Shown here: positions 1 through 8,807 of the stretch, in pieces
Position numbering within the stretch: position 1 is the first letter of the stretch
How the letters are laid out: every line of letters starts with the position of its first letter
Assembly (NCBI RefSeq): GCF_900176355.1
Contig: NZ_FWXI01000012.1
Coordinates: 1-64,000, forward strand
Origin: Sporomusa malonica
Lineage (GTDB): Bacteria > Bacillota > Negativicutes > Sporomusales > Sporomusaceae
Length of the DNA: 64,000 bases
Reading direction: 5' to 3'
Made by a program: the position numbers and the translations under genes
Notes under the pieces: model-generated
Told to the model about the DNA's origin: nothing
The model's input: the letters and a program-made list of their open reading frames with translations, nothing else
Databases searched by the model: none

Positions 1-80
1 GTCGGACGGTCAGTATCAGATGATGTCCGCAGCACTTGCTGCAATTCTTCGATGGACTGAGGCGACACTGATTGAACCAC
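1..80 (-). CDS. N-terminal fragment of a possible FAD-linked oxidase
   Basis: Only the first 26 codons are in the window; the gene runs off the left edge. A GTG start at position 80 is preceded by AAGGAGG at a spacing of about 7 bases, so the start is well supported. The peptide begins MVQSVSPQSIEELQQVL, the kind of segment (SP-S-EE-L-VL followed by small and charged residues) that precedes the FAD-binding domain of glycolate-oxidase-like FAD-linked oxidases. With so little sequence the family is only a suggestion. It lies downstream of serA on the same strand, separated by a hairpin. Confidence 0.45.
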   Translation of the reverse strand, partial: MVQSVSPQSIEELQQVLRTSSDTDRP

Positions 81-124
81 GTGGCTTCCTCCTTCAAAAA
101 GAATTTCTATCACTTTCTCAAAAC

Positions 125-167
125 AAAAATAGCGGCACAAGTTTTCTGCCTTGTAGCCGTTATTTTT
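125..167 (-). terminator. Terminator hairpin downstream of serA
   Basis: A long inverted repeat has arms at 125-141 and 150-167, an AAAAATAGCGGC/GCCGTTATTTTT type stem with a small bulge. It is A/T-rich at its base, so a U-run follows the stem on either strand. It sits 18 bases past the serA stop and before the next minus-strand gene. Confidence 0.7.
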
Positions 168-184
168 GCTTTTTTGGGTAAAGA

Positions 185-1765
185 CTATAGTTTTACAAAG
201 CGGGCTTTGATAATGCCTTCAACACCGCTTAGGAACTCCAACGTCTCTTTGGCAATTTCCGAATCAACAGTCAATACCATCATAGCGCGGCTATCTGTAA
301 GCTTCCGTCCGAGCTGCATCGTAGCAATATTGACTTTACCAACGCCTAATAGGGTTCCTAGCTGACCGACAACACCTGGTTTATCCATGTTTTCAGCAAT
401 CAGCATATAAGGCGTGGGATTGACATCAAATTCATAGCCGTTAATTTCACTAATCCTCATTTCACCTTTTCCAAAGACAGTGCCGCTGATTGTAAACTCC
501 ATGTTCTTAGAAATAACTTTAACAGTAATTAAAGTCAGATAATTATCCACTGCAGACTCTTTGATTTCAGTTACAGTAACACCTCTGCTTTTGGCAATGA
601 CATTAGCATTAACATAATTGATCCGCTCCTTAAGAACTGGTTCAAAGAGACCTTTCAGTATAGCCAAGGAGATAACTGAGGTTTCAAGTGCAGCTACCTC
701 TCCTCTATAGATAATCTCTACTTTTTCAACTGCCTCTTTTTCCAATTGGTAATACATTTTACCCAATGTCTCACCTAAGCGCAAATACGCTTTGACAGTT
801 TCTAATTCCCTTGTAGGGAGAGTAGGGAGATTTACAGCGTTAGGTACCATTTCTCCGCGCAGCGCCGAAACGACCTCCTGGGCTATGGTGATCCCTACAT
901 TATCCTGTGCCTCTAGAGTGTCAGCGCCGGCATGAGGCGTAATAATGACATTCTCATAATCAAGCAGCAGCGAAGTAGCCTGCGGTTCCCCTTCAGGAAC
1001 GTCAATCCCTGCTCTAGCAACATTTTTTTCTTTTAGGGCTTCCCCAAGCGCCTCCTCATTCACAATCCCAGCCCGGGCACAGTTGATAACTACAAGCCCT
1101 TTTTTCGCAATTTTAAACTGTTCTTTGCCAATGATACCATATGTTTCCTCTGTTTTCGGAGTGTGTACGGTAAGAATATCAGCTGCTTTCATCAAGTCGG
1201 CCAGTTTTTCCTTTTTCTCTACGCCCAAGTGCTTAAACCGTGTATCACTGATGTAGGGATCATAGGCAATAATGTTCATTCCAAACGACTTCAAACGGGT
1301 TGCTACTAAAGACCCTATCCGCCCTAAACCCACAATGCCTACTGTTTTACCCTGTAATTCTATCCCCTTAAGGCCGGATCGATCCCAAACCCGCTCCTGC
1401 AGCCGGTTATGCAGCTGCGGAATGTTGCGGCAGGTGGCAAGCAGTAAGCCAATCGTAAGCTCGCATGCCGAAACGACGTTGGATTCAGGTGTATTAACAA
1501 CAATGATACCACGTTTCGTAGCACCATCCATATCTATATTATCGACTCCGTTACCGGCACGCCCCACTACCTTTAGTTGAGTAGCCTTTTTGTATAGTTC
1601 TTCATTGACCATAGTATTGCTTCTAACAATAAGTCCGTCATAACCACCAATGACCTCCAGCAATTCCTGCCGTGTCAGACTAGTCTTTACATCAACTATC
1701 GCTCCTTCTTCAATAAGTTTCTCAATACCTTTTTGAGCGATCGGTTCAGAAATCAACACTTTCAT
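185..1765 (-). CDS. serA: D-3-phosphoglycerate dehydrogenase
   Basis: This is the first enzyme of serine biosynthesis, oxidising 3-phosphoglycerate to 3-phosphohydroxypyruvate with NAD+. The 526 residues have the layout of the long SerA class. An N-terminal substrate domain is followed by a Rossmann domain with VGIVGLGRIGSLVA near residue 142, then the catalytic region with NCARAGIVNEEAL and a later ITPHAGADT histidine motif. An intervening (ASB-like) domain comes next, and a C-terminal ACT domain begins near TPYMLIAENMDKPGVVG, the usual serine feedback site. The length is normal for bacteria with the ACT extension. The ATG start is followed by the conserved MKVLISEPIA. It is transcribed from a sigma-A promoter through a long T-box leader (see that entry), which fits control by uncharged serine tRNA. 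No other serine gene is adjacent. Confidence 0.96.
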   Translation of the reverse strand: MKVLISEPIAQKGIEKLIEEGAIVDVKTSLTRQELLEVIGGYDGLIVRSNTMVNEELYKKATQLKVVGRAGNGVDNIDMDGATKRGIIVVNTPESNVVSACELTIGLLLATCRNIPQLHNRLQERVWDRSGLKGIELQGKTVGIVGLGRIGSLVATRLKSFGMNIIAYDPYISDTRFKHLGVEKKEKLADLMKAADILTVHTPKTEETYGIIGKEQFKIAKKGLVVINCARAGIVNEEALGEALKEKNVARAGIDVPEGEPQATSLLLDYENVIITPHAGADTLEAQDNVGITIAQEVVSALRGEMVPNAVNLPTLPTRELETVKAYLRLGETLGKMYYQLEKEAVEKVEIIYRGEVAALETSVISLAILKGLFEPVLKERINYVNANVIAKSRGVTVTEIKESAVDNYLTLITVKVISKNMEFTISGTVFGKGEMRISEINGYEFDVNPTPYMLIAENMDKPGVVGQLGTLLGVGKVNIATMQLGRKLTDSRAMMVLTVDSEIAKETLEFLSGVEGIIKARFVKL

Positions 1766-1886
1766 ACACTTACCTCCATTTTTTTGTAATTGCTATTATA
1801 AGCTTGTTTGCTGCATCAGGAGCATGGCTTTCACCAGTCCCTTATGCAGCCGAAACCTTAGTTGCACTTACTGCAGGTGAAAAATA

Positions 1887-2200
1887 AAAAAACTCACCCC
1901 ATGATAATTGGGGCGAGTTTTCACCCGCGTTGCCACCCAGCTTAGACCGAAAACGAACCATGGTGCTGCAAAAAACAAAAGTCCTCATCCCATTAGGGAC
2001 GAGAACTACTTCCCGCGTTGCCACCCATGTTGCCTTCCGGCCAACTTTAGCCGCTATATCGGGCGGATCCCATTCTGATTCTTCACCAGCCACTCCCAGG
2101 CGGAACCTTCCTGTTCGATGTACCGGCTCTCACCAACCGCCGGCTCTCTGAACACCTTCCATTCGGCTTCCTGTTCATCATGTTGAATATTAATTTAGAT
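1887..2200 (-). promoter_or_regulatory. T-box leader of serA with two T-box/terminator modules
   Basis: Read on the minus strand, the leader starts about 10 bases after a consensus promoter. It has a Stem I region with an AGAGAG bulge and a GCCGG-closed apical loop carrying GGTTGGTGAGA, then a T-box GGGTGGCAACGCGGG (2012-2026) and a terminator hairpin with a U-run (about 1970-2007). About 75 bases on, a second identical GGGTGGCAACGCGGG occurs (1924-1938), followed by a second terminator (1887-1922). No second Stem I fits between them. A TCC triplet at 2102-2104, just before CTGGGAGT, is a plausible serine specifier; I assign it with low certainty. T-boxes bind the matching tRNA and let transcription continue when it is uncharged. 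Confidence 0.88.
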
Positions 2201-2202
2201 TG

Positions 2203-2231
2203 ATTATACCGTGTACGCAGCTTTAAGTCAA
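2203..2231 (-). promoter_or_regulatory. Sigma-A promoter of the serA T-box leader
   Basis: On the minus strand there is TTGACT (2226-2231), a spacer of exactly 17 bases and a perfect TATAAT (2203-2208). It lies immediately upstream of the T-box Stem I, where a leader transcript should start. Confidence 0.9.
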
Positions 2232-2326
2232 GTGTCTTTGCTTCAAGAATGGATTAAGTGCACAATGTTACGTTTTAGCTGCATTTTTCAGTTTTTCCGC
2301 TGATATATTACACATTTTGCTGGTTA

Positions 2327-3178
2327 CTAACTCGTCAAATGGCGAAAATTCATTTTAAATTCCATTTCGTCAGGATCAGCCTGTAGTATGCGAACATGCT
2401 GAAAGTGTGGTTCAGATGATATGAGCGAAATAGTATCTCTCTTTTTTTCTTCATGCATTCTGCAGCCAAGAATAACCTCTCGGACTGCCGCTCCCGGAAA
2501 CTGGAAAAGGTGAATAGAAAAGGGCTCAGCCTCAATAATCCCTTGTGCGTCTTGTAGAGGACGCACAATTCTCCATTCCTGCTCATACGCCCATTGGCTA
2601 CTCTTTACCAGAAAAACCTCCACACCTGCTGGGTCAATCACAGGTGTAACCGCACGAGTCTCACGGTACTCAACTTTTCGCAAATGACCAAGATCATCCT
2701 TGGGGTCCTGCTTATCGTGAAAGTAAGGATGCTCAGAATCAAAGCCGATGACATACCCTTCATGGCACCCAGAGTAATGAGCCCACATGAGGAGATTATC
2801 CGGTTTCTCCGAAAGAGATAAAATCCCAAGCATTTCGTTGAACTTGCCAGCAAACAGCTGCCGTATGATTGGCGTGAAAATTTCTATCATCCCGAAAATG
2901 AGGTCAGAACTGCCAGCAATTTTTTGTTTGGCAAGTTCGCAAAATGTTTCATAGGATATGATTGCGCGAAACTCAGGGGGCGACTCTTGATACACTTGTC
3001 GAATTGCTTCAGGGGCCGCTTTTTCAAGCATAGATTGTGCCTCTCGTTTTTCAGCAAGTTTGCTAACATATGGTGTAACTTCAAAAGGATCATTAAATGC
3101 CCCTGGCTGTGTATACCGTAGCAAACACTTCTGTAAAACATCGATTCTCTCCGGAGCAAGGTATTTATATAACATCAT
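2327..3178 (-). CDS. DUF2971 family protein
   Basis: A 284-residue protein with the marks of DUF2971. The N-terminus reads LYKYLAPERIDVL, followed by a turn with YTQPGAFNDPFE, then LSEKPDNLLMWAHYSGCHEGYVIGFD and a late WAYEQEWRIV segment. The family's biochemical role is not established to my knowledge; members often occur as single accessory genes. An in-frame GTG exists 12 bases upstream, but GAGGTG at about 3188-3193 sits 9 bases before ATG 3178, so I take that ATG. It lies alone between the serA promoter and the divergent LysE gene. Confidence 0.75.
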   Translation of the reverse strand: MMLYKYLAPERIDVLQKCLLRYTQPGAFNDPFEVTPYVSKLAEKREAQSMLEKAAPEAIRQVYQESPPEFRAIISYETFCELAKQKIAGSSDLIFGMIEIFTPIIRQLFAGKFNEMLGILSLSEKPDNLLMWAHYSGCHEGYVIGFDSEHPYFHDKQDPKDDLGHLRKVEYRETRAVTPVIDPAGVEVFLVKSSQWAYEQEWRIVRPLQDAQGIIEAEPFSIHLFQFPGAAVREVILGCRMHEEKKRDTISLISSEPHFQHVRILQADPDEMEFKMNFRHLTS

Positions 3179-3384
3179 GACGGCGAACACCTCATAAGTT
3201 AAAAATACTAATAAATCTACATTCTACGTTATTAGCATTTTTTCCTTGATGGGTTATAGGATTTTACAGATTTTGTATATCATTAACTTGCGCATATTTT
3301 TTTTAGCGATGATTGAAACTATTGCTTATCGTATCGCCTAGCCATAAAATAGAACTATTAAGTATAATTAAGGAAGTGATAGAA

Positions 3385-4011
3385 ATGTTTGGTATCGTTC
3401 ACTACGAAATGTTTGTTATTGCGGGCATTATTCTTAATATTACCCCAGGGTCAGATACTCTCTACATTTTAGGTCGCAGCATTTCACAAGGCCGCAGAGC
3501 AGGTATTTACTCTGTTCTAGGTATCAGTTCCGGCTGCGCGGTCCACACTTTGCTGGCAGCACTGGGACTATCTGTCCTACTAACGCAATCGGCTCTAGCA
3601 TTTCTGGTTGTCAAAACAGCCGGTGCTCTCTATCTTGCCTACCTGGGAGTCACCACTCTGCTCGATAAGAATAACAATCTGGCTTCACCAACCGGGAATG
3701 CCATGTCCAATCAAGACATTTACCTGCAAGGGCTACTAACTAATGTACTCAATCCTAAAGTTGCCCTCTTTTTTCTGTCCTTTATGCCCCAGTTTATTGA
3801 TCCGCATAACAGCTTTGGCATTGTACCCTTTATAATCTTAGGAATAACCTTCTTAACCACCGGCACCCTTTGGTGCCTAAGCTTAGTCTTCTTTTCCTCT
3901 GGCGTAACAACCTTTCTCCGTCAGAGCAATAAAGCAGCTACTATGATGAATAAAATCTGCGGAGGCATTTATTTGCTGTTAGGGGTAAAACTGCTTACTA
4001 CTGAACGATAA
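3385..4011 (+). CDS. LysE/RhtB-family amino acid exporter
   Basis: A 208-residue integral membrane protein with about six hydrophobic segments, usual for the LysE/RhtB translocator family. The N-terminal motif ITPGSDTLYILGRSISQGRRAGIYSVLGISSG is typical (T-PG---L-----S---G-R-G), and LLTNVLNPKVALFFLSFMPQF matches the second conserved region. The family exports amino acids or related metabolites; the substrate cannot be read from sequence. The start is ATG 3385, preceded by AAGGAAGTGAT; an upstream in-frame extension lacks a ribosome binding site. It is divergent from the DUF2971 gene and convergent with the next minus-strand gene, whose end is 11 bases away. Confidence 0.88.
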   Translation: MFGIVHYEMFVIAGIILNITPGSDTLYILGRSISQGRRAGIYSVLGISSGCAVHTLLAALGLSVLLTQSALAFLVVKTAGALYLAYLGVTTLLDKNNNLASPTGNAMSNQDIYLQGLLTNVLNPKVALFFLSFMPQFIDPHNSFGIVPFIILGITFLTTGTLWCLSLVFFSSGVTTFLRQSNKAATMMNKICGGIYLLLGVKLLTTER

Positions 4012-4022
4012 AAATGCTTTAT

Positions 4023-4520
4023 TCATTCAATCGGTTCATAACGAATTTCCCAGGTTAGCGTGCCTTTACGGCTAGAATCGCCAAAAATACGCCGTTCATG
4101 CATGCTGTATCCCAATACCGAAATGGCTGAAGCTCTTCTTTCAGGTGCAAACTTCTTATCCTTTGTACCAGGATAAACTTTTTCAACCTCGCCATTTTCC
4201 CATACAATTTTAATGGCCGATTTTTCGGCGTGCTCACCGGTAGCTTGAAAGTTGACAATAGCTAAATTTTGGGCAAATCTCCCAGCAATCGCTTGCCGTA
4301 ATTCTATACTGCCTTCGAAAGGTACCTCACTTCCCCGAATAATCCGTAAAGACGGCAGGGGTGTGATGGTAATTATATTAGAAAGGCTTTCCGGATTTTC
4401 TACCCGGTTTTCAGGGGTAGTAAAATTCTTTTCCATCCCTGAAAAAACCATATATCCAGCTACTATAAACACCAACATGGATATAGCCCCGACTGCAAAA
4501 CTTTTCCATGACTTTACCAT
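4023..4520 (-). CDS. Hypothetical membrane-anchored protein (165 aa)
   Basis: I do not recognise this protein. It has a single N-terminal hydrophobic segment (about residues 8-28) and a hydrophilic remainder predicted outside the cytoplasmic membrane. The C-terminal half contains VNFQATGEHAEKSAIKIVWENG and ends TLTWEIRYEPIE, suggesting beta strands. It follows another single-span protein on the same strand with a 50-base gap, so the two probably form an operon. GAGGTAGGG lies upstream of the ATG. Nothing in the sequence gives a function. Confidence 0.7.
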   Translation of the reverse strand: MVKSWKSFAVGAISMLVFIVAGYMVFSGMEKNFTTPENRVENPESLSNIITITPLPSLRIIRGSEVPFEGSIELRQAIAGRFAQNLAIVNFQATGEHAEKSAIKIVWENGEVEKVYPGTKDKKFAPERRASAISVLGYSMHERRIFGDSSRKGTLTWEIRYEPIE

Positions 4521-4570
4521 ATACTTACCCTACCTCATAGAGATTATTAATATATTTGAACTCGTCCATA

Positions 4571-5032
4571 CTAGAATTTCTTTTTCAGGATCACCTGATA
4601 CTCGGAATTAGAATTAGAAGGGTTGCGTTCCACCTCAATTGACCTGCTATTGTCTTGATCTAACTGAATATGAACAACCCCGCTTTTCACATTTACGCCG
4701 GGCATAATTTCAACCCCTTTTTTCTCAACCCGCTTTATTGACATGGTATGATCAGACAAATCCGCTGGATTATCGTCTGCTCTTACTGCCTTATCCACTA
4801 CAATACGCTGCGGCCCAAACTCTCCTCCGTCCCCCTTAGAGGAAGGTTCGGCAGGCTTCAACTCCTGCTCGCTTTTTATATCATTAATAGCAGGCGAAGG
4901 CGGGGTGACGATTACAGGCTCTGTAGTTAGCGATTCCGTAGAAGGAGCTTCAGAAAAATAAAAATGTTTAATCGCCCAGCCAAACAGTAGTAGTATACCT
5001 AAAGCAATAGCTAAAACAATCGGTTTGCTCAT
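4571..5032 (-). CDS. Hypothetical membrane-anchored protein (153 aa)
   Basis: Unrecognised protein with one N-terminal transmembrane segment (about residues 4-24), a Pro/Ser/Thr/Glu-rich linker (about 30-70), and a C-terminal part with alternating hydrophobic residues (VEIMPGVNVKSGVVHIQLDQ) that looks like a small beta domain. AAGGGAG precedes the ATG with good spacing. It is first of an apparent two-gene unit with the 165-residue protein downstream. Both share the design of one membrane anchor, a linker and an exported domain, so they may act together at the cell surface; that is inference. Confidence 0.7.
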   Translation of the reverse strand: MSKPIVLAIALGILLLFGWAIKHFYFSEAPSTESLTTEPVIVTPPSPAINDIKSEQELKPAEPSSKGDGGEFGPQRIVVDKAVRADDNPADLSDHTMSIKRVEKKGVEIMPGVNVKSGVVHIQLDQDNSRSIEVERNPSNSNSEYQVILKKKF

Positions 5033-5340
5033 TTCATACTCCCTTATATAATTTTTAAGCTATATGAGGTTTATCATTGGGCATTACCATTATTATACAG
5101 ATTATACTCCAAATAGTGGTTTATATTATTGCCCTCACCTTATATTAAGTTTCTCCATTATCCAAAAAATCCCCTTTAGATAAAGCGAGGAAGTTTCGTC
5201 GAACACTTCTAGGAACTAGCCACTTATACCCAAGAGAACAGGCAGATTACCCTGATAATAGGGGCATAACACCTATATTAAAATTTAAAATTATGGTATT
5301 ATTTTCCTTATAGTATAGAAAAAAATGGGGGGATACTTTG
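5033..5340. other. Intergenic region, no gene seen
   Basis: About 300 bases of A/T-rich DNA between divergent genes. It must hold both promoters, but I could not pick a convincing pair of -35/-10 boxes. No RNA structure was recognised. Confidence 0.5.
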
Positions 5341-6195
5341 ATGAGCTGGAATACCGGCAGGTGTAGTGCTGATGAAATTGAATACAAGATTCTTGGCACA
5401 GAAATGCAGTTTGTGGAAGTAGAGCTTGATCCTGGCGAAAGTGTTATTGCTGAAGCCGGAGCAATGATGTACAAAGAGAGCACAATCGATATGGATACTG
5501 TGTTTGGCGATGGCTCAGTAAAAAGCAGCCGGGGCGGTCTTTTTGATAAGTTGGTCGGAGCCGGTAAACGACTGCTTACAGGCGAAAGTCTATTTATGAC
5601 CGTATTTACGAATCAGGGGCATACTAAGGCAAAGGCTGCTTTTGGTGCGCCTTATCCGGGGAATATTATCCCTGTCCATCTGCCGCAAATCGGCGGCACA
5701 ATTATATGTCAAAAAGACAGCTTTTTGTGTGCAGCCAAAGGGGTTGCTGTTGGCGTTCACTTTCAACGTAAAATAATGACTGGCTTATTCGGTGGCGAAG
5801 GGTTTATCATGCAGAAACTCGAAGGAGATGGCTTGGCATTTATGCATGCAGGAGGAACGATTGTTGAACGCCAGCTCCAATCTGGTGAAATTCTCCATGT
5901 TGACACCGGCTGCATAGTAGCTTTTGAGCCTTGTGTGCAGTTTGAGATACAACAAGCCGGAAATATTAAAACCGCTTTATTTGGCGGTGAGGGATTATTC
6001 TTTGCCGTCTTGCGCGGGCCAGGCAAGATATGGTTGCAGTCATTGCCATTCTCGCGGTTAGCTGGCCGGATGCTGGCTGCGGCGCCGAGACAGGGTGGCT
6101 CAAAAGAAGAAGGCAGCCTCTTGGGCAAGACGGTTTTAGGCGGAGCTGTTCTTGGCGGGCTGGGAGGCTTGCTTGGTAATGACGAAGATGCCTAG
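5341..6195 (+). CDS. AIM24/TIGR00266 family protein
   Basis: The 284-residue protein matches the AIM24 (DUF124) family. It has an early YKILGTEMQFVEVELDPGESVIAEAGAMMYKE, repeated beta-strand segments with many glycines, and a Gly-rich C-terminus (LGGAVLGGLGGLLGN) typical of TIGR00266. The fold is a beta helix-like single-stranded domain. The bacterial function is not known to me; mitochondrial AIM24 is involved in inner-membrane organisation. GGGGGGATAC precedes ATG 5341; a TTG immediately upstream is less likely. A small ORF and rsgA follow on the same strand. Confidence 0.88.
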   Translation: MSWNTGRCSADEIEYKILGTEMQFVEVELDPGESVIAEAGAMMYKESTIDMDTVFGDGSVKSSRGGLFDKLVGAGKRLLTGESLFMTVFTNQGHTKAKAAFGAPYPGNIIPVHLPQIGGTIICQKDSFLCAAKGVAVGVHFQRKIMTGLFGGEGFIMQKLEGDGLAFMHAGGTIVERQLQSGEILHVDTGCIVAFEPCVQFEIQQAGNIKTALFGGEGLFFAVLRGPGKIWLQSLPFSRLAGRMLAAAPRQGGSKEEGSLLGKTVLGGAVLGGLGGLLGNDEDA

Positions 6196-6234
6196 TGTGA
6201 TATAATAAAACAACGTGAAAGGAGCTGAACTTTA

Positions 6235-6291
6235 TGTTTAAATCATATAATGCTGAGTCTGTCTCATGCGGGGAGGTGCTCGCAGAGTAGA
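6235..6291 (+). CDS. Short ORF with a strong ribosome binding site
   Basis: An 18-codon ORF (MFKSYNAESVSCGEVLAE) is preceded by GAAAGGAGCTGA, one of the best ribosome binding sites in this stretch, and by an extended -10 like sequence TGTGATATAAT (about 6198-6208). It ends 58 bases before the rsgA start. It may be a leader peptide, the stub of a decayed gene, or chance. I recognise no family. Confidence 0.35.
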
Positions 6292-6349
6292 AGACGATCT
6301 GCCCTCCCCCCCGCTATCAAGCAGCAATACAATTCGGGAGGACAAAAAA

Positions 6350-7429
6350 ATGACTAAGGAAAATTTATATAGAGTTGGACTAACTGACCGTTTTGAGCAG
6401 GAAGCTACCATGTATGAAGGCTTATACCTTGCTAGAGTATCAGTACAACATAAGGATTTATACAAGATCTTTACCGAGAATGGTGAAATACAGGCTGAGA
6501 TTTCGGGGAAGCTGGGATTTATGGCTAAGGATAACTCAGATTATCCTGTTGTCGGCGACTGGGTTATGGTCGATCGCGTTGATGACAACGGCGGAAATTC
6601 CATCATTCACCACATTCTTCGCCGTAAAAGTGTTTTTGAGCGCAAGGCGGCAGGTACGTCCCATCAAAGCCAGCCCGTAGCTGCTAACATTGACACTGTT
6701 TTTATTTGCATGTCGCTGAATAATAATTTTAATCTGCGGCGGTTAGAAAGATACCTATCTATTGCGTGGGACAGCATGGCCACACCTGTTGTAGTACTGA
6801 CAAAATCCGACTTGTGCGGCGATATATCAACCAAACTGCCAGAAGTCTATTCTGTGTCCATTGGGGTAGATGTACTTGTAACCACAAGCATCAGCGACGA
6901 TGGATATAAAGCGGTAAACAAATATATCGGCAAAGGTAAAACGGTGGCTTTCATCGGCTCATCCGGCGTGGGTAAATCCACATTAATCAACCGTATGCTG
7001 GGCGAAGAGTTACTTACGACAAAGGCAATTGGCGAGGATGATAAGGGCAGGCATACGACAACCCACAGACAGCTGATTGCTCTTCCGAACGGCGGCGTGG
7101 TGATCGACACGCCTGGTATGCGTGAGTTGCAAATAGAACGAGCTGACCTATCTAAGTCTTTTGCTGATATAGAGCAACTGGCACAAACCTGCCGCTTTAG
7201 TGATTGTGCGCATCAAACCGAACCAGGTTGCGCAGTGAGGGAGGCCATTGAAAAAAGCCTTATTTCTGCCGAGCGTCTTGGCAGCTACAACAAGCTTCAG
7301 ACCGAGCTGAAATATCAAGGGCTGAACTCACGCCAGCGTGAGCAGGAAAAAATCAACAAGATGTTTGGCAGCGTAAACGGCATGAAACAAGCAAGAGCAG
7401 ATGTTAAGGAAAAAGCCAACCGGAGATAG
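6350..7429 (+). CDS. rsgA: Ribosome small-subunit-dependent GTPase A
   Basis: RsgA (YjeQ/YloQ) is a circularly permuted GTPase that helps late maturation of the 30S subunit. The 360 residues show the permuted order clearly: an N-terminal OB-fold, then G4 VLTKSD, then G1 GSSGVGKST, then G3 DTPGMRE, then a zinc-binding C-terminal segment CRFSDCAHQTEPGCAV. Start choice: GGGAGG lies 8 bases before ATG 6350; a longer in-frame ORF upstream is low-complexity and lacks a site. A strong terminator follows. Confidence 0.96.
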   Translation: MTKENLYRVGLTDRFEQEATMYEGLYLARVSVQHKDLYKIFTENGEIQAEISGKLGFMAKDNSDYPVVGDWVMVDRVDDNGGNSIIHHILRRKSVFERKAAGTSHQSQPVAANIDTVFICMSLNNNFNLRRLERYLSIAWDSMATPVVVLTKSDLCGDISTKLPEVYSVSIGVDVLVTTSISDDGYKAVNKYIGKGKTVAFIGSSGVGKSTLINRMLGEELLTTKAIGEDDKGRHTTTHRQLIALPNGGVVIDTPGMRELQIERADLSKSFADIEQLAQTCRFSDCAHQTEPGCAVREAIEKSLISAERLGSYNKLQTELKYQGLNSRQREQEKINKMFGSVNGMKQARADVKEKANRR

Positions 7430-7448
7430 TTCTTTAACTACTTCAACC

Positions 7449-7495
7449 AAGCCTCAGCCCTTCATAGCTAGGGGGCTGAGGCTTGATTTTGTTTT
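7449..7495 (+). terminator. Rho-independent terminator after rsgA
   Basis: A perfect 12-base stem, AAGCCTCAGCCC (7449-7460) with GGGCTGAGGCTT (7473-7484), is followed by GATTTTGTTTT. It lies 20 bases after the rsgA stop. Confidence 0.92.
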
Positions 7496-7719
7496 ACAAG
7501 TAATACATTGCTCCGTATCCTTCGTTTAGATGACCGATCAAATTTATTTGTTGACTAATTAGGAAACATAGTATTTAATGGAAATTAATAGTTTGTCTAT
7601 AATAAATTAGTCGACGATGAATAGAAACATTTCTTGTCTTCGATCAATCTGACAATTAACAATGCATCATTTGTCAAAACCAAGGACAACTGGTACTATT
7701 TTATTGAACGGAGGATCAG

Positions 7720-8775
7720 ATGTTTTCAAACCAACATTTATTACGGGTGGAAGAACTTAAGCCAGGCATGGTAGTTGCGCAAGCGGTTATTTCTGATACA
7801 GGGCAACTTCTGCTAGAGCAAGGTGTATTTCTTACAAAAGAGTTTATCGAAAATCTCGGCAACTGGCGAATAATGCAGGTCAGCATAGTATTACCCTACA
7901 AAAACCGTCCCTCACAGCGGCGATTTTTTTGTATTTATAATGAAACCCTTGGAACGGTTGCGAAAACTTTTGAAAAAGCCAGGGCTTTCAAAGAAGTACC
8001 GATCGCAGAGTGTAAGGAATTAGTTGACAAGTATATTGAACTTATCGTCAATATCGTAGGTGTCATAGATGACTTATATAATATTAAGGCCCACAATGAG
8101 TACACCTTTAAACACTCTCTCAATGTTGCAATACTTTCTGGAGTTCTTGGCAAATGGCTGGGGTTTACCGAGCAAAAGTTGAAAGACATTATATTGACGG
8201 GGCTGTTGCATGATATTGGTAAAGCCTTGATTCCTGAAGCAATACTAGATAAACCTGGGAAGCTTTCCACGGAAGAGATGGCAATCATTAGAACACACCC
8301 TGCTCACGGCTATCACCTATTGGCCGATTGCTCTGAAATACCGGAAGAGGTCAAGTTGGGAATATTCCAGCATCATGAGCGGGAAGACGGTTGCGGGTAT
8401 CCCCTGGGCATATCTGGCAGAGAAATACATATTTACGCTAAAATTGTAGCTATTGCCGATATGTATGACGCTATGAATACAGAAAGGGTTTACCGGCCTA
8501 AAATGCCACCGTTTTCCATTGTTGAGATTATTCTTGAACAAATGTATGATAAGCTTAATCCTCAAATCTGCCTAACCTTTTTGGCACACCTTCGTAGATT
8601 TCTTGTCGGGAGTTCGGTGCTACTAAGTGACGGCAGGAAGGCAAAAATAGTACTCATGAATGATCTATTAAGGGTAAGACCTGTAGTCCAATTGGAATGT
8701 GGCACTTTAATTGATCTGGAAAGAAACAGGAATCTTGAGATTGTCACATTACTGGATGAAGCAAACACTGCATGA
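7720..8775 (+). CDS. HD-GYP domain protein, probable c-di-GMP phosphodiesterase
   Basis: A 351-residue HD-GYP protein. The N-terminus (LLRVEELKPGMVVAQAV, then LLLEQGVFLT) is the DUF3391-like lead-in seen in many HD-GYP proteins. The HD core has HDIGK at residues 164-168 and HHEREDGCGYP at 218-228, followed by the usual AIADMYDAM. HD-GYP enzymes hydrolyse c-di-GMP to pGpG or GMP at a di- or tri-iron centre. The motif set is intact, so activity is expected. GGAGG precedes ATG 7720. Immediately downstream on the same strand lies a c-di-GMP-I riboswitch, so the enzyme's own substrate may control RNA made just past its gene. The protein has no transmembrane segment. Confidence 0.93.
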   Translation: MFSNQHLLRVEELKPGMVVAQAVISDTGQLLLEQGVFLTKEFIENLGNWRIMQVSIVLPYKNRPSQRRFFCIYNETLGTVAKTFEKARAFKEVPIAECKELVDKYIELIVNIVGVIDDLYNIKAHNEYTFKHSLNVAILSGVLGKWLGFTEQKLKDIILTGLLHDIGKALIPEAILDKPGKLSTEEMAIIRTHPAHGYHLLADCSEIPEEVKLGIFQHHEREDGCGYPLGISGREIHIYAKIVAIADMYDAMNTERVYRPKMPPFSIVEIILEQMYDKLNPQICLTFLAHLRRFLVGSSVLLSDGRKAKIVLMNDLLRVRPVVQLECGTLIDLERNRNLEIVTLLDEANTA

Positions 8776-8807
8776 CACCACAAAAAAAGCGAGCATCCAT
8801 TAATAAA

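Noticed and set aside
1842..2151. ORFs on both strands across the serA leader
   Set aside because: They lie wholly within the T-box leader, have no ribosome binding site and reflect its structured, GC-rich sequence.
2327..3178. Toxin or abortive-infection role for the DUF2971 protein
   Set aside because: No partner antitoxin, nuclease motif or defence gene is nearby; a function is not supported by the sequence.
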